Source: Desulfovibrio litoralis DSM 11393 (lineage in GTDB: Bacteria > Desulfobacterota > Desulfovibrionia > Desulfovibrionales > Desulfovibrionaceae). Taken from it: a stretch of DNA of 63,385 bases. The DNA lies in NCBI RefSeq assembly GCF_900143255.1, contig NZ_FRDI01000010.1:1-63385 (forward strand), written 5' to 3'. Of the stretch, positions 37,037 to 45,638 are shown piece by piece. The number at the start of each line of letters is the position of its first letter. Position 1 is the stretch's first letter. A program made the position numbers and the translations under genes. The notes beneath the pieces are model-generated. The model was not told the DNA's origin. It did no database searches and saw only the letters and a program-made list of their open reading frames with translations.

Positions 37037-38089
37037 TTATACTTTTTCTTCTGTGTCTGTCATTGATACAAAATCATATTCTGGTTGTGAAATAAATAAG
37101 TTAGCTTTAATTGTATTCATTTTATTTTGCGTTGCTTTTATTGCCAGATCTGACTGTTCTATACCTATCCAATGTCTATCAAGTAGATGTGCAGATTTTA
37201 AGGTTGTTCCAGAACCACAAAAACAATCAAGCACAATACTTTTGGGGTTTGACGAAGTTTTTATAATTAAGTCTAACAAGCGACTGTTTTTCTCTGTTGG
37301 ATAAATAGGATATTGAGGATCTTTATAGTCCCAAATATCTTGCACTCTTTTACCATCTTTTTCATCCGCATAAATTATTTTTCTTGGGTTACCTGTTGCA
37401 GACCATTCTAGTAGACCTTTTTGATCCCACTGTTCAAGAGTTGTGACATCGACCCTCCAATGCCTGCCTTCTGGAGGACTCATTCCCTTAAATAGTGCGT
37501 TTGAGTTTCCGTTGATTGTTTCGCCAGGGGCATGAATAGGCACTGTCGTGTAACGTCTGCCAGTAGCATTTTTTTTAGGAAAAAGCTTTTCTAAATCTTT
37601 ATCTGAATATTCTGCTCTGGGTTCATTCCAAATAGGCTTTTTAGTTTTAGAATAAAAAAGAATTAAATCTTTTATGTTTCCGTAGCCAATTCTATTAAAA
37701 TTTTTAGGGTTACACTTTATTCTAGTGATATCATTTCGAAAATTTTCTATTCCAAAAACTTCGTCCATCATTACTTTTACATAATGTCCAATTTTGTAAT
37801 CTATATGTAAATATATGGAACCGTTTTCTGATAAAAGTTTATGTAGTAAAAGTAATCTTTTTTTTAAAAAAGCAATAAAATCTTTACCTACCAGTTTGTC
37901 AGAATAGGCAAGAGTTCCATTTTTTCCAGTGCTTATAGTAGATGTTCTACCCTTGGTTATTGTAAAGTCTATGCCTGTTGCAAAAGGTGGATCAATATAA
38001 ACAAGATCTATCGCCCCTTTTAATTCTTTTTCATTTAAAAGATAGTTTAATCCCAGTAAATTGTCAGCATGTATAAGTAAATTTTTCAT
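37037..38089 (-). CDS. Type II DNA methyltransferase (beta class)
   Basis: A 350-residue amino-methyltransferase. The catalytic motif DPPF is at 33-36 (motif IV) and the SAM-binding FxGxG motif is near the C-terminus (VLDCFCGSGTTLKSA, about 300), the order of the beta group that makes N6-methyladenine or N4-methylcytosine. It protects host DNA against the restriction enzyme coded 5 nt upstream. Recognition sequence unknown. No controller (C) protein gene adjoins. Confidence 0.92.
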   Translation of the reverse strand: MKNLLIHADNLLGLNYLLNEKELKGAIDLVYIDPPFATGIDFTITKGRTSTISTGKNGTLAYSDKLVGKDFIAFLKKRLLLLHKLLSENGSIYLHIDYKIGHYVKVMMDEVFGIENFRNDITRIKCNPKNFNRIGYGNIKDLILFYSKTKKPIWNEPRAEYSDKDLEKLFPKKNATGRRYTTVPIHAPGETINGNSNALFKGMSPPEGRHWRVDVTTLEQWDQKGLLEWSATGNPRKIIYADEKDGKRVQDIWDYKDPQYPIYPTEKNSRLLDLIIKTSSNPKSIVLDCFCGSGTTLKSAHLLDRHWIGIEQSDLAIKATQNKMNTIKANLFISQPEYDFVSMTDTEEKV

Positions 38090-38094
38090 AATAA

Positions 38095-38889
38095 TTAAAG
38101 TTGATATAAAAATTCTCGCAGAACAAGAGCACTCATTATGTTATAGGTTTTATAAGTCGTCGTAATCTCTTTGTACATTTTATTATTACCTTTTATGAAT
38201 AGAACACCATCTAATATTGCTATTTTAATAGCATTAACGCCGTCTGCTTTTATTGTGTTAATTGCATCATTAAATTGTGCATTTTGATGTCCGCCAAAAT
38301 CTGTTAAGAACTTCGCCTCGCCAATTACGTATTTTTTATTAAATCGAGCAATAAAATCTAAACCTTTATTATGGTTATAGCCTAGATGTTCCTTAGCAAA
38401 TTTCATTAACTCTGAGTCTCCAGCATCAAGAATTGCATCATTTTGATTTGATAAAAAGGTTTCTGAGCATACAGGTTGTATCCCTAAGCTTTTTTTCTTT
38501 AACCAATTTCTAAACATAGGACCTATTTGTCTGTTGGTTTCTTTCGGTTCACTGCATCTTTCATAAATTTTGCTAATCCCCATTTCATAAAGTCTTCCAC
38601 AAATTCTGTTGATCGTTTTGGGGTTTCGTTCAATAGAAGATTTATCTCTCTTTAAATATGCTATATAGCTATCTTTTATTGGAAATAAGTCTAGTTGTAA
38701 CAGGGCGGTTATTAAGCGTTTGTTGTCTTTATTATCAAATGCACCTTCTATATCATTCCAATAGACCGTATTTATATCTCTTATTCCATCTGGTATTGTC
38801 GGATATATTTGAAATAAATCATCAAGATAAGATTTTTGGTTGGCATATTCAATGCTTAAATTTGTCCAATAATTCATTGTGATACTCAT
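38095..38889 (-). CDS. Type II restriction endonuclease (PD-(D/E)xK-like)
   Basis: A 264-residue protein just upstream of a DNA methyltransferase gene (5 nt gap), so it is the expected endonuclease partner. A likely catalytic core is seen at about 175-195: GLDFIARFNKKYVIGEAKF, that is D-x(about 13)-E-x-K, followed by GGHQNAQFNDAI. Other parts are family-specific. Two ATGs (38889 and 38877) can start it, neither with a strong ribosome site. Weak translation of the nuclease is a usual safety feature of restriction-modification operons. Confidence 0.82.
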   Translation of the reverse strand: MSITMNYWTNLSIEYANQKSYLDDLFQIYPTIPDGIRDINTVYWNDIEGAFDNKDNKRLITALLQLDLFPIKDSYIAYLKRDKSSIERNPKTINRICGRLYEMGISKIYERCSEPKETNRQIGPMFRNWLKKKSLGIQPVCSETFLSNQNDAILDAGDSELMKFAKEHLGYNHNKGLDFIARFNKKYVIGEAKFLTDFGGHQNAQFNDAINTIKADGVNAIKIAILDGVLFIKGNNKMYKEITTTYKTYNIMSALVLREFLYQL

Positions 38890-39057
38890 GAAATAATTTT
38901 TACGTTAATAACGAGCTGTGTTTGAATGGTCTAATAGAAATATGTAATTATTTTTTTATTTTTCCAATACATCATATCGCAATCATGAAAAAATTAAAAG
39001 CGTAAAGTTTGCTCCTTTTTTATTGGTTTGAGCGACAACAGCTTAACCGAAACCTCA

Positions 39058-39912
39058 CTACCTCTTTATCGGTTTTAGTATATCATAAGATATATTGGAA
39101 GTATATTTTTTTTGAAGCGTTTCTATTGCTTCTTGAGCTTGTTCTTTTATAGGGATAAATTCGGGTTCAAGTTGTGTATTAAAAATTTCTTCATAAATAC
39201 GCTCAGCTTTTTTCAATATAATCTGATCGGGTTTTTCTATGTAATTATAAAAGAAAAGTAGGGCTAAAGAGCTTAAAATCTCTTCTTGTCTGGTGTCTTG
39301 AGTAAAGCCAAACTCTTTTGCTTCCGCATAAGTTCTTTCTATTTTTTCCACTAATTCTTTATCGGGACTTTGCTTTTCTAAATTAATAAAGCCAAAACTT
39401 GTATAAAAACCAAATAGTTGAATGCTGACTAATGCCATTGCACTTTCTTTGAAATTGGCGTTATTTTTCGCAAAAAACTTTGCTTCTTGATAAAGCTGTT
39501 CCGCTTTTTCCATTAAAGCTTCGTTTGCTCCCGCTCTGGTATAAATCGCAATAAGGTCTTCTGCCAAAATGACTTTGACTGCGTTTAAATCGTCATCATC
39601 GCCCAGTTGTTTTATTTCTTCATATCTTTGGTCAAGGATAGCAAGTTCCTTTTCGCCGAGTTTTTCTAAGTCGCGATAAGCCAAAGAAAGTTCTAATGCG
39701 AGTTGTACTTTTGCGGTTTTTAATTCTTCATCTTCTGTATTTGTTATTGCTTGATATTTTTTTTCAGCCTCAGCAATACTTAAAGCAAAAGTTTTTTGCA
39801 ACTCGGCACTCTCTGCGGCAAAAGTTTCGGCACTGTCTTTAGTTTCATTAAAAAAAGCAAGATACAAAATAATTGCAATTACTAAAAACAAAAAGAAAAT
39901 TAAAAACGGCAT
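39058..39912 (-). CDS. Membrane-anchored helical-repeat protein, paralogue 1
   Basis: About 284 residues: one N-terminal membrane helix (2-20), then regularly spaced amphipathic helices with recurring Y-x-E-A/I-K and K-A-E-x-x-Y-x-E motifs (AEQLYQEAKFF, IERTYAEAKEFGF, AERIYEEIF), each followed by a 20-25 residue A/L-rich helix. This looks like a divergent tetratricopeptide-type repeat. TTG 39924 opens the frame, but GGAG 6 nt before ATG 39912 decides the start. The next gene upstream codes a related protein. Function unknown. Confidence 0.68.
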   Translation of the reverse strand: MPFLIFFLFLVIAIILYLAFFNETKDSAETFAAESAELQKTFALSIAEAEKKYQAITNTEDEELKTAKVQLALELSLAYRDLEKLGEKELAILDQRYEEIKQLGDDDDLNAVKVILAEDLIAIYTRAGANEALMEKAEQLYQEAKFFAKNNANFKESAMALVSIQLFGFYTSFGFINLEKQSPDKELVEKIERTYAEAKEFGFTQDTRQEEILSSLALLFFYNYIEKPDQIILKKAERIYEEIFNTQLEPEFIPIKEQAQEAIETLQKKYTSNISYDILKPIKR

Positions 39913-39978
39913 AATCGACTCCAAGATATGGTTTATGGAAACAAAATATTTAATCGGAACAAAAGATTTAAACGCTAC

Positions 39979-40815
39979 TTAAAACTTGACTATTTGACTA
40001 TTGGGTATTTTATAAGGCAAATTGGCAATAAAGTTCGCATGGATTTCTTTCACAAGTTTTTCTGCCGCTTGTTTCATGGGTTGAATTTGTGCATCATTAT
40101 TTAAACTAAAAAGTTCGGCATAAATGTGTTTGGCACTGTTGACCAAGCTTTGGTCTGCTACCTTAATTTCTCGATATAATCGCAACAGAGGAAGAGAAGA
40201 CTCGATTAAATTATCTTTAATGTCATTAAAAGAGCCAAATTCTCTAACTTCTTTATAGATCGTTTCGGCTTTGGTTATAATATTTTTAGGGTATGCGTCT
40301 TGTTCCGTGTTTTTAAAGAGCATCATAAAATAAAAGCTGATTAAAGGTTCAGCCAACTTTGCGATTTTTACCCTTAGCTCATCATCGTTTATCAGATAGC
40401 CCTTTGTTTCTTGATATATTTTTTCTACTTTAACGGCATTTTCTTCTGTTGGAATATTTACATAAAAAGAGATTAAAGCACTCGCCAAGTCTGCTCTTAA
40501 CGCTTTTAAACTTTCGCTTTCGCCAAGAGCTTTGACTTCTTCATACATTTTTTCGGCTCTAGGCGAAAATTCATCTTTATATGTGCCTAAATAGCCTATA
40601 TCTTTTATGGTTTTAATGGCTGATTCCGCTTTTTTCAATTTTAATTCTTCGTTGTCTTTAAAATCGACTAAGGCGTTATAGTCTTCTTCTTGCTGTGTGA
40701 AATATACTGTTTCTTTTTTCTTTCCATTATTAATTATAGCATCAATCGCACCCCAGATCAAACTAGCAATAATTCCACAAATAAAAGCAAAGTCTACCCA
40801 TTCGTCCAAGCTCAT
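39979..40815 (-). CDS. Membrane-anchored helical-repeat protein, paralogue 2
   Basis: A 278-residue protein with the same plan as its neighbour: a short N-terminal membrane helix (about 8-26), then helical repeats with RAEKMYEEVKALGESESLKA, VEKIYQETKGYL, AETIYKEVREFG and AKHIYAELFSL. The two share repeat phase and length, so they arose by gene duplication and have diverged. An AGGTG site precedes the ATG. It sits between purN and paralogue 1; a shared transcript is likely. Function unknown. Confidence 0.68.
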   Translation of the reverse strand: MSLDEWVDFAFICGIIASLIWGAIDAIINNGKKKETVYFTQQEEDYNALVDFKDNEELKLKKAESAIKTIKDIGYLGTYKDEFSPRAEKMYEEVKALGESESLKALRADLASALISFYVNIPTEENAVKVEKIYQETKGYLINDDELRVKIAKLAEPLISFYFMMLFKNTEQDAYPKNIITKAETIYKEVREFGSFNDIKDNLIESSLPLLRLYREIKVADQSLVNSAKHIYAELFSLNNDAQIQPMKQAAEKLVKEIHANFIANLPYKIPNSQIVKF

Positions 40816-40860
40816 TTTGCACCTGATGTTTCTTTTTCAATATTAAAATAGTGAAGTTAA

Positions 40861-41610
40861 CTAAAACTTTTCTAAAGGAGGCGAAACCAAAAAGCTTAGT
40901 TCTTGGTTGCCCAAACTGGCGAGTTTTTCGCTTTTAGAGTTTTCCTTTAAATAAACGACTCTGTCTTTTAAAGATAAACGGTCTTCGGCGAGCCATTGCA
41001 CCGCCTGTGGATAAATTCTGTGTTCAAGTTTATGAATGCGTTGCATTAATTCGTCTAAACTTTCGCCGGCTTTATGCGGAACGGCCGCTTGAATAATCAC
41101 AGGACCATGATCCATAATCTCATCAACAAAATGTACTGTACAGCCCGTTATTTTGATTCCATAATTTAAAGCGTCCAAACCGCCTTTTGCACCGGCAAAA
41201 CTTGGCAAGAGAGCGGGGTGGATATTTAAAATACGCCCTGAAAACGCCTGAATAAAAGCCGTCGACAATAAACGCATGTAACCTGCCAAAATAATACAAC
41301 CAACTTGAGAGGATTTTGTAATATCTTTTCCGTCTGCGATAAGTTTTTGGTTGCTTAAAATACCGGCTTTTTCAATTTCGGCAATAACGTTAAGGTCAAA
41401 AGCTTCACGGCTTTCAAAACTTTTATGACTCTTGCCCCAAGTAGTGATCTTTGCATTCTTTGCACGTTCTAAGGCAAAAGCTTCGGGGTTGTTACTTACG
41501 ACAAGTTTTATATCTAAATCGAGCTTATTTGCACTCTTAAGGTCGATTAAAGTTTGGAGGTTGCTGCCGTTTCCTGAGGCTAAGACAACAGCGGGCATTT
41601 TATGAGTCAT
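40861..41610 (-). CDS. purN: Phosphoribosylglycinamide formyltransferase PurN
   Basis: Transfers formyl from 10-formyl-tetrahydrofolate to GAR in purine synthesis. Motifs: VVLASGNGSNLQTLID at the N-terminus, GYMRLLSTAF, the catalytic set ILNIHPALLPSFAGAKG with N and H, and TVHFVDEIMDHGPVIIQAAV. The 249-residue length exceeds the common 190-220 because of an inserted loop (LIADGKDITKSSQVG) before the GYMRLL strand and a longer tail. AAGG lies before the ATG. Confidence 0.95.
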   Translation of the reverse strand: MTHKMPAVVLASGNGSNLQTLIDLKSANKLDLDIKLVVSNNPEAFALERAKNAKITTWGKSHKSFESREAFDLNVIAEIEKAGILSNQKLIADGKDITKSSQVGCIILAGYMRLLSTAFIQAFSGRILNIHPALLPSFAGAKGGLDALNYGIKITGCTVHFVDEIMDHGPVIIQAAVPHKAGESLDELMQRIHKLEHRIYPQAVQWLAEDRLSLKDRVVYLKENSKSEKLASLGNQELSFLVSPPLEKF

Positions 41611-41670
41611 TTGAAAACCTTCTTATCTATTTAAAAATTGTTGAAATGAAAACGCTAGAAGCAATAGTCT

Positions 41671-42582
41671 CTAAATAATTTTTCTGGTGGCGAGCCAAGT
41701 TCCTAAAATCCCCATAAATGTCGGAATTAGAACTAAAATAATACAAACGGGAAGAGTGATAAACGAAAGCGTCATATATAAAGGTGCAAAATTTAAGATG
41801 TCTCTTAGTTGAAAATGGACCAAATATAATAAGATTAACGCCAAAAAACCGCCCATAAAGCCAAGTAAAGCTCCGCTTGCCAAGAGCGGAAGCCTGATAT
41901 ACCAAGCGTAGGCTCCGACTAAATGTAAAATCTCGACTTCTTGTATTTTTTCTATAAGCGAAAGGCGAACCGTGTTTCCCACGACTAAAGCCAAAACTAA
42001 AAATAAAAATGTTACAATGGGGTAAAAGATAAAGTGGCTAACATTTCGCCAAAGTTTGCCAAGCTCGTCTCTTAAGGGAGTAACGGCGACTCTTTCCACG
42101 CCTTTTAAATTTTTCAGGCGTTGTTGAATTTCCGCTGTCCATGTATCAAAGTTTATTGTGTTGTCTGTAAGGCTCGATGGGTCAATAAAAGTAACCAAGG
42201 CTGTGGGCGGAAGGGGATTGTTGTTGCGTAAATTGGGAATTTCTATTTTTTGAGCCGTGTTTTGGCGTAACTTTTGAGTTAAAGCCTCTAACGCTTCGGC
42301 GGGTGTATAGGTTTTTATTTCTTTAAACCCCGGAAGGGACGAAATTTCGCTCCATTGTGTTTTTAAGTCGCTTTCCGGTGTTCCGACTCGCCAATAAACC
42401 TGATATACAGATTCGCCGTGAGTTGTATTCAAATGTTTGTCAAAAGTGCTTAAACCCATTAGGAATAAACCTGTTAAAAACGCCACCAAAGTTACCGCAC
42501 TCAAGGTCAATAACTTGGGCAAAGGGTTTTGCAACAATGCCTTACAACCTTTAACGGATAGTTTGATAATTTGTATAAACAT
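41671..42582 (-). CDS. ftsX: Cell-division permease FtsX
   Basis: A 303-residue protein with the FtsX plan: membrane helix near 25-45, an extracytoplasmic domain (about 50-180), and three more helices in the C-terminal FtsX domain. It transmits cytoplasmic FtsE ATPase action to cell-wall hydrolases at the septum. The segments YPIVTFLFLVLALVVGNTVR and IEKIQEVEILHLVGA are typical. No ftsE gene adjoins on either side, unlike most genomes where ftsE overlaps ftsX. Confidence 0.9.
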   Translation of the reverse strand: MFIQIIKLSVKGCKALLQNPLPKLLTLSAVTLVAFLTGLFLMGLSTFDKHLNTTHGESVYQVYWRVGTPESDLKTQWSEISSLPGFKEIKTYTPAEALEALTQKLRQNTAQKIEIPNLRNNNPLPPTALVTFIDPSSLTDNTINFDTWTAEIQQRLKNLKGVERVAVTPLRDELGKLWRNVSHFIFYPIVTFLFLVLALVVGNTVRLSLIEKIQEVEILHLVGAYAWYIRLPLLASGALLGFMGGFLALILLYLVHFQLRDILNFAPLYMTLSFITLPVCIILVLIPTFMGILGTWLATRKII

Positions 42583-42619
42583 AAAAACTCCAATAACAAC
42601 AAAAGCGTAATATAATAAA

Positions 42620-42657
42620 AAAACTACCCGTCGCTTTAAAAGTGTTTTAGGGTAGGA
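42620..42657 (-). terminator. Possible terminator downstream of the 42.7 kb gene
   Basis: On the minus strand a CTACCC / GGGTAG stem with a 20-nt loop is followed by a run of seven T, 60-100 nt after the stop of the unknown gene. The stem is short. Confidence 0.4.
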
Positions 42658-42717
42658 AATAGCTCTTTAACTTTCAATGTGCATTTAAGTTTAAACCGAA
42701 CAAAAACACAAGTGAAT

Positions 42718-43545
42718 TTATAATACTCCCCTTAACGCATTTTGTAAAAACAAGAAAGTGCTGCGAGTTTTGGCGAGATCGTTTTGTAAATCTTTTAAAG
42801 CGGGTAGTAAAATGATTTTTGTTTTTAAGGCAAGCAAATGTTGAAAATTATTTAAAGTTCTGAGTTCAGGTTTTGTTTCTATCAGTTCGGGGGATAAAAT
42901 TTTTAATAAATAGTCTTTATCAAAGACGATAATTAGTCTTGGGCGAATATAGCTTATTCCGGCTTCAAAAATCTGAGGGTTAAACACATATTCATGCGTT
43001 TGTGTTTCGTTTGGCTCTGTGTCGCTATAATTTTTAGGAACTGCTCCGCCCCAAAAAACATGAGTTCCTTTCGGGCAAGCTAGTTCCTTGATAATTTCTT
43101 TAAAAAAATCTCGCCTTTGTGTATCGCCGCCACCTAAAAGGTCTAGGCCAAGCTCCTGATAACTCCAAACCAATGGCGAGGGTTTTGGTGCACCTTTTAG
43201 AAAAACCTTTTGCCAGATATGCCCCCACTCTTTAAAATCAGGCTGAATAGTCGCGGAGGTATCAGCCTGTGTGTTGTTCGTTTTTGGGGTTTTTAAGGGC
43301 GTATTGACATTTGTGTCTTTTGCTTGATTGATCCTGATTGTAGGCGGAATATGCTGGATATTTTGACTATTGTTTGCTGAATGAGCTTGAACCGTGTTTT
43401 GTTTTTCGGGTAAGTTAGGGGCAAGAGCTTCGTTTTTTAAGCTCGTTTCAAAAAAATTTACCTCTTTATCTTCGAGAATAAAGCGTAAACCTAAGTGCCA
43501 AAAGGGCGAAAGAGTTTGATTAAGCTTTAAAGGGCGACCAGCCAA
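42718..43545 (-). CDS. Unknown protein following coaBC
   Basis: About 275 residues if started at TTG 43545, which has GGAGG 8 nt upstream inside the end of coaBC; a TTG at 43560 is the longer choice. A structured N-terminus (FWHLGLRFILEDKE) is followed by an Asn/Thr/Gln-rich linker (about 50-110) and an alpha/beta domain (LVWSYQELGLDLLG, PKGTHVFWGGAVP, GISYIRPRLIIVFDKDY, KTKIILLPALKDL) slightly like uracil-DNA-glycosylase folds. I cannot assign it. The overlap with coaBC implies co-transcription. Confidence 0.65.
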   Translation of the reverse strand: MAGRPLKLNQTLSPFWHLGLRFILEDKEVNFFETSLKNEALAPNLPEKQNTVQAHSANNSQNIQHIPPTIRINQAKDTNVNTPLKTPKTNNTQADTSATIQPDFKEWGHIWQKVFLKGAPKPSPLVWSYQELGLDLLGGGDTQRRDFFKEIIKELACPKGTHVFWGGAVPKNYSDTEPNETQTHEYVFNPQIFEAGISYIRPRLIIVFDKDYLLKILSPELIETKPELRTLNNFQHLLALKTKIILLPALKDLQNDLAKTRSTFLFLQNALRGVL

Positions 43546-44762
43546 TTTAAAATCCTCCAAGCAAGTTCTGTTTTCGGTAAATTATTTAGGCTTTCGCTTT
43601 TACCAAAACGATCTTGCATAAAAACACTGTTATTTTCTGATTTAAAACCCGAATTTTCTTGATTAATCAAATTCCCTACCAAAAGATCGCAATTTTTACG
43701 TTCAAGCTTACTTTTAACGGCAAATTCAAGGTTACTGCTTTCCGCCGCAAAGCCGACAAGTAATTGCCCATTTTTTTTCTGTTTGCCAATTGTAGCTAAA
43801 ATATCGGGGTTTGCTTTAAACTCAATAGTTAGTGCCGAAGAATTTTCAGGTGTTGAAACTGCCTTATCTTTTTTAAACTTTTCTCCTCCAAAAGGTAGGG
43901 GAGAAAAATCAGCGACGGCGGCGGTAAAAATTCCAATATCAAAGGCATCGGCTTGATCTAAAACAAGCTCATACATTTCTTTGGCGGTTTTTACCTTGCT
44001 GTGTTGAATCGCATTAGGTAGCCAAGGTATTTGCGGCCCTGAAACAACGTGAACTTTTGCACCTCTTAAATAAGCCGCCAAAGCTAAACAAGCCCCCATT
44101 AAACCGCTTGAGGGGTTTGTCCAGTAACGAACGGCGTCCCAAGGTTCTTGAGTTGCACCCGCTGTTAATAAAACGGTTTTTCCGGCTAAGTCTTGAGGTG
44201 AAAGATTTTTTAAAACCGCACAATGAAGCTCTTCAATTTCTGCTAAACGTCCTTGTCCGACTTCGTTACAAGCCATTTTTCCTGAAGCCGGGGGAACAAT
44301 AATATGTCCACGTTCTTTTAAAATTTTAACATTCGCTTGAGTTGCCAGATTTTGCCACATGCGAAAGTTCATTGCCGGAGCAATAACCAAAGGTCGTTCA
44401 AACGCCAAAGCTTGAGTCGAAATTAAATCGTCGGCTAAACCGTGTGCAAGTTTTGCCAAAATATTCGCACTCGCCGGGGCAATAACAAAGGCATCGGCTC
44501 TTTGCCCCGGTTCTAAATGTAGCATAAATTCTTCAGAGTTTTGGGAAAACATTTGAGTATAAACTTTATTTGCCCCCAAAGCAGAAAAAAACAGCGGGCG
44601 AATAAATTCTTGTGCCGAGCTACTTAACGCCACCGAAACCTCTGCTTCTTGTTTTAGCCAAGAACGCATTAAATCAAGAGTTTTATAAAGAGAAACAGAC
44701 CCACAAACAGCTAAGTGGATTTGTTTCCCTTTTAATATGTCAAAATTTAATTGAGGGTGCAT
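43527..44762 (-). CDS. coaBC: Bifunctional CoaBC (coenzyme A synthesis)
   Basis: Ligates cysteine to 4'-phosphopantothenate and decarboxylates the product. The flavoprotein domain CoaC is seen at residues 1-180 (LAVCGSVSLYKTLDLMRS, FVIAPASANILAKLAHGLAD, PAMNFRMW, GKMACNEVGQGRL). The CoaB domain follows (GKTVLLTAGATQEPWDAVRY, NPSSGLMG, AAVADF, VGFAAES, with a K in the NPDILATIGK segment). Length 411 is normal. Its ATG overlaps the stop of the upstream lipoprotein gene by one base. Confidence 0.95.
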   Translation of the reverse strand: MHPQLNFDILKGKQIHLAVCGSVSLYKTLDLMRSWLKQEAEVSVALSSSAQEFIRPLFFSALGANKVYTQMFSQNSEEFMLHLEPGQRADAFVIAPASANILAKLAHGLADDLISTQALAFERPLVIAPAMNFRMWQNLATQANVKILKERGHIIVPPASGKMACNEVGQGRLAEIEELHCAVLKNLSPQDLAGKTVLLTAGATQEPWDAVRYWTNPSSGLMGACLALAAYLRGAKVHVVSGPQIPWLPNAIQHSKVKTAKEMYELVLDQADAFDIGIFTAAVADFSPLPFGGEKFKKDKAVSTPENSSALTIEFKANPDILATIGKQKKNGQLLVGFAAESSNLEFAVKSKLERKNCDLLVGNLINQENSGFKSENNSVFMQDRFGKSESLNNLPKTELAWRILNWLVAL

Positions 44763-45298
44763 TATTGATCCAATCTTTTTTCCTGAAGGTTGTCGCCGCT
44801 TGAACCACCATAAGAGGTAGAAACTTCTGCTCCGCCTGTTGGCATTGCATTTATAACACTTGGATCGGAAAAGACATCAGAATCGCTTAAGCGAGAAGCA
44901 ACATTAATTTGCATTGTAACAAAGATCGTTCCGTCAGCAATCATTAAGGTCGCTATTCTGTCGCCTTTTTCATAAGTTAAGATACTTTTATTTCCGTAAT
45001 AAGAGGCGGCTCGTTGAGACCAACCCTCTTTAGACATATATTGTCTCATCGCTGTTACCAAGGAATTTTTTTCTACGCGCCCTTGGAAAATTTGTTGTCC
45101 TGCTTTCATTCCGCCGGCGATATAAGTAATATAAGTATCACCTGTTTTTTCCGCTAAATCATTAGGAATTGGAATATCGGGAAATTCACCGTAATAATAA
45201 CCTTCAGCTCCGGGAGTGTCGCTTCCCATAATTCCCGCACAAGCACTTAAAAGCACAGTTAAAAATACCAAAGCACAAAGTTTGTATAATTGTCTCAT
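44762..45298 (-). CDS. Lipoprotein of unknown function upstream of coaBC
   Basis: A 178-residue lipoprotein: signal MRQLYKLCALVFLTVLLSAC with C20 as the lipidated residue. The mature part has an YYYGEFPDIPIPNDL motif followed by an alpha/beta segment (ITYIAGGMKAGQQIFQGRVE, NSLVTAMRQYMSKEGW, LTYEKGDRIATLMI), as in small lipoproteins encoded near coaBC in sulfate reducers. Function unknown. Strong CAGGAGA ribosome site. First gene of the operon lipoprotein-coaBC-unknown. Confidence 0.8.
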   Translation of the reverse strand: MRQLYKLCALVFLTVLLSACAGIMGSDTPGAEGYYYGEFPDIPIPNDLAEKTGDTYITYIAGGMKAGQQIFQGRVEKNSLVTAMRQYMSKEGWSQRAASYYGNKSILTYEKGDRIATLMIADGTIFVTMQINVASRLSDSDVFSDPSVINAMPTGGAEVSTSYGGSSGDNLQEKRLDQ

Positions 45299-45635
45299 TA
45301 TTGTCTCCTGAAAAATTTATATGTTAAGGCCAAAATATGTATTATAAAAGAAAGGCGTCTCTTCTTAGTCTTTATCGACTGGTTTTTGAAAAAGTCTAGA
45401 GTTTTTGTGTTTTTTTATTTTTAGCGTGTTTTTCCGCGATTATCAAGACTTTTTAATTGCTGATTTTTGTCTTGGGTGAAGTTGAAAAAATTGTGTTTTA
45501 AAATTTTTATCTTTTGTGTAAACAAGGGCGAAACACAAAACATATTTTTGTAGTGATATTGATGTTATGAAAAACTTTATTAAATTTAAAAATTAAGATA
45601 AAAGCAGTTTCGTATCATATTAAAAGAGGTTTGCT
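45299..45635. other. Divergent intergenic region, lipoprotein gene / queA
   Basis: A/T-rich, 337 bp, with no RNA gene, hairpin terminator or open frame that I can support. It must hold the divergent promoters of the two neighbouring transcripts. Confidence 0.4.
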
Positions 45636-45638
45636 TTG

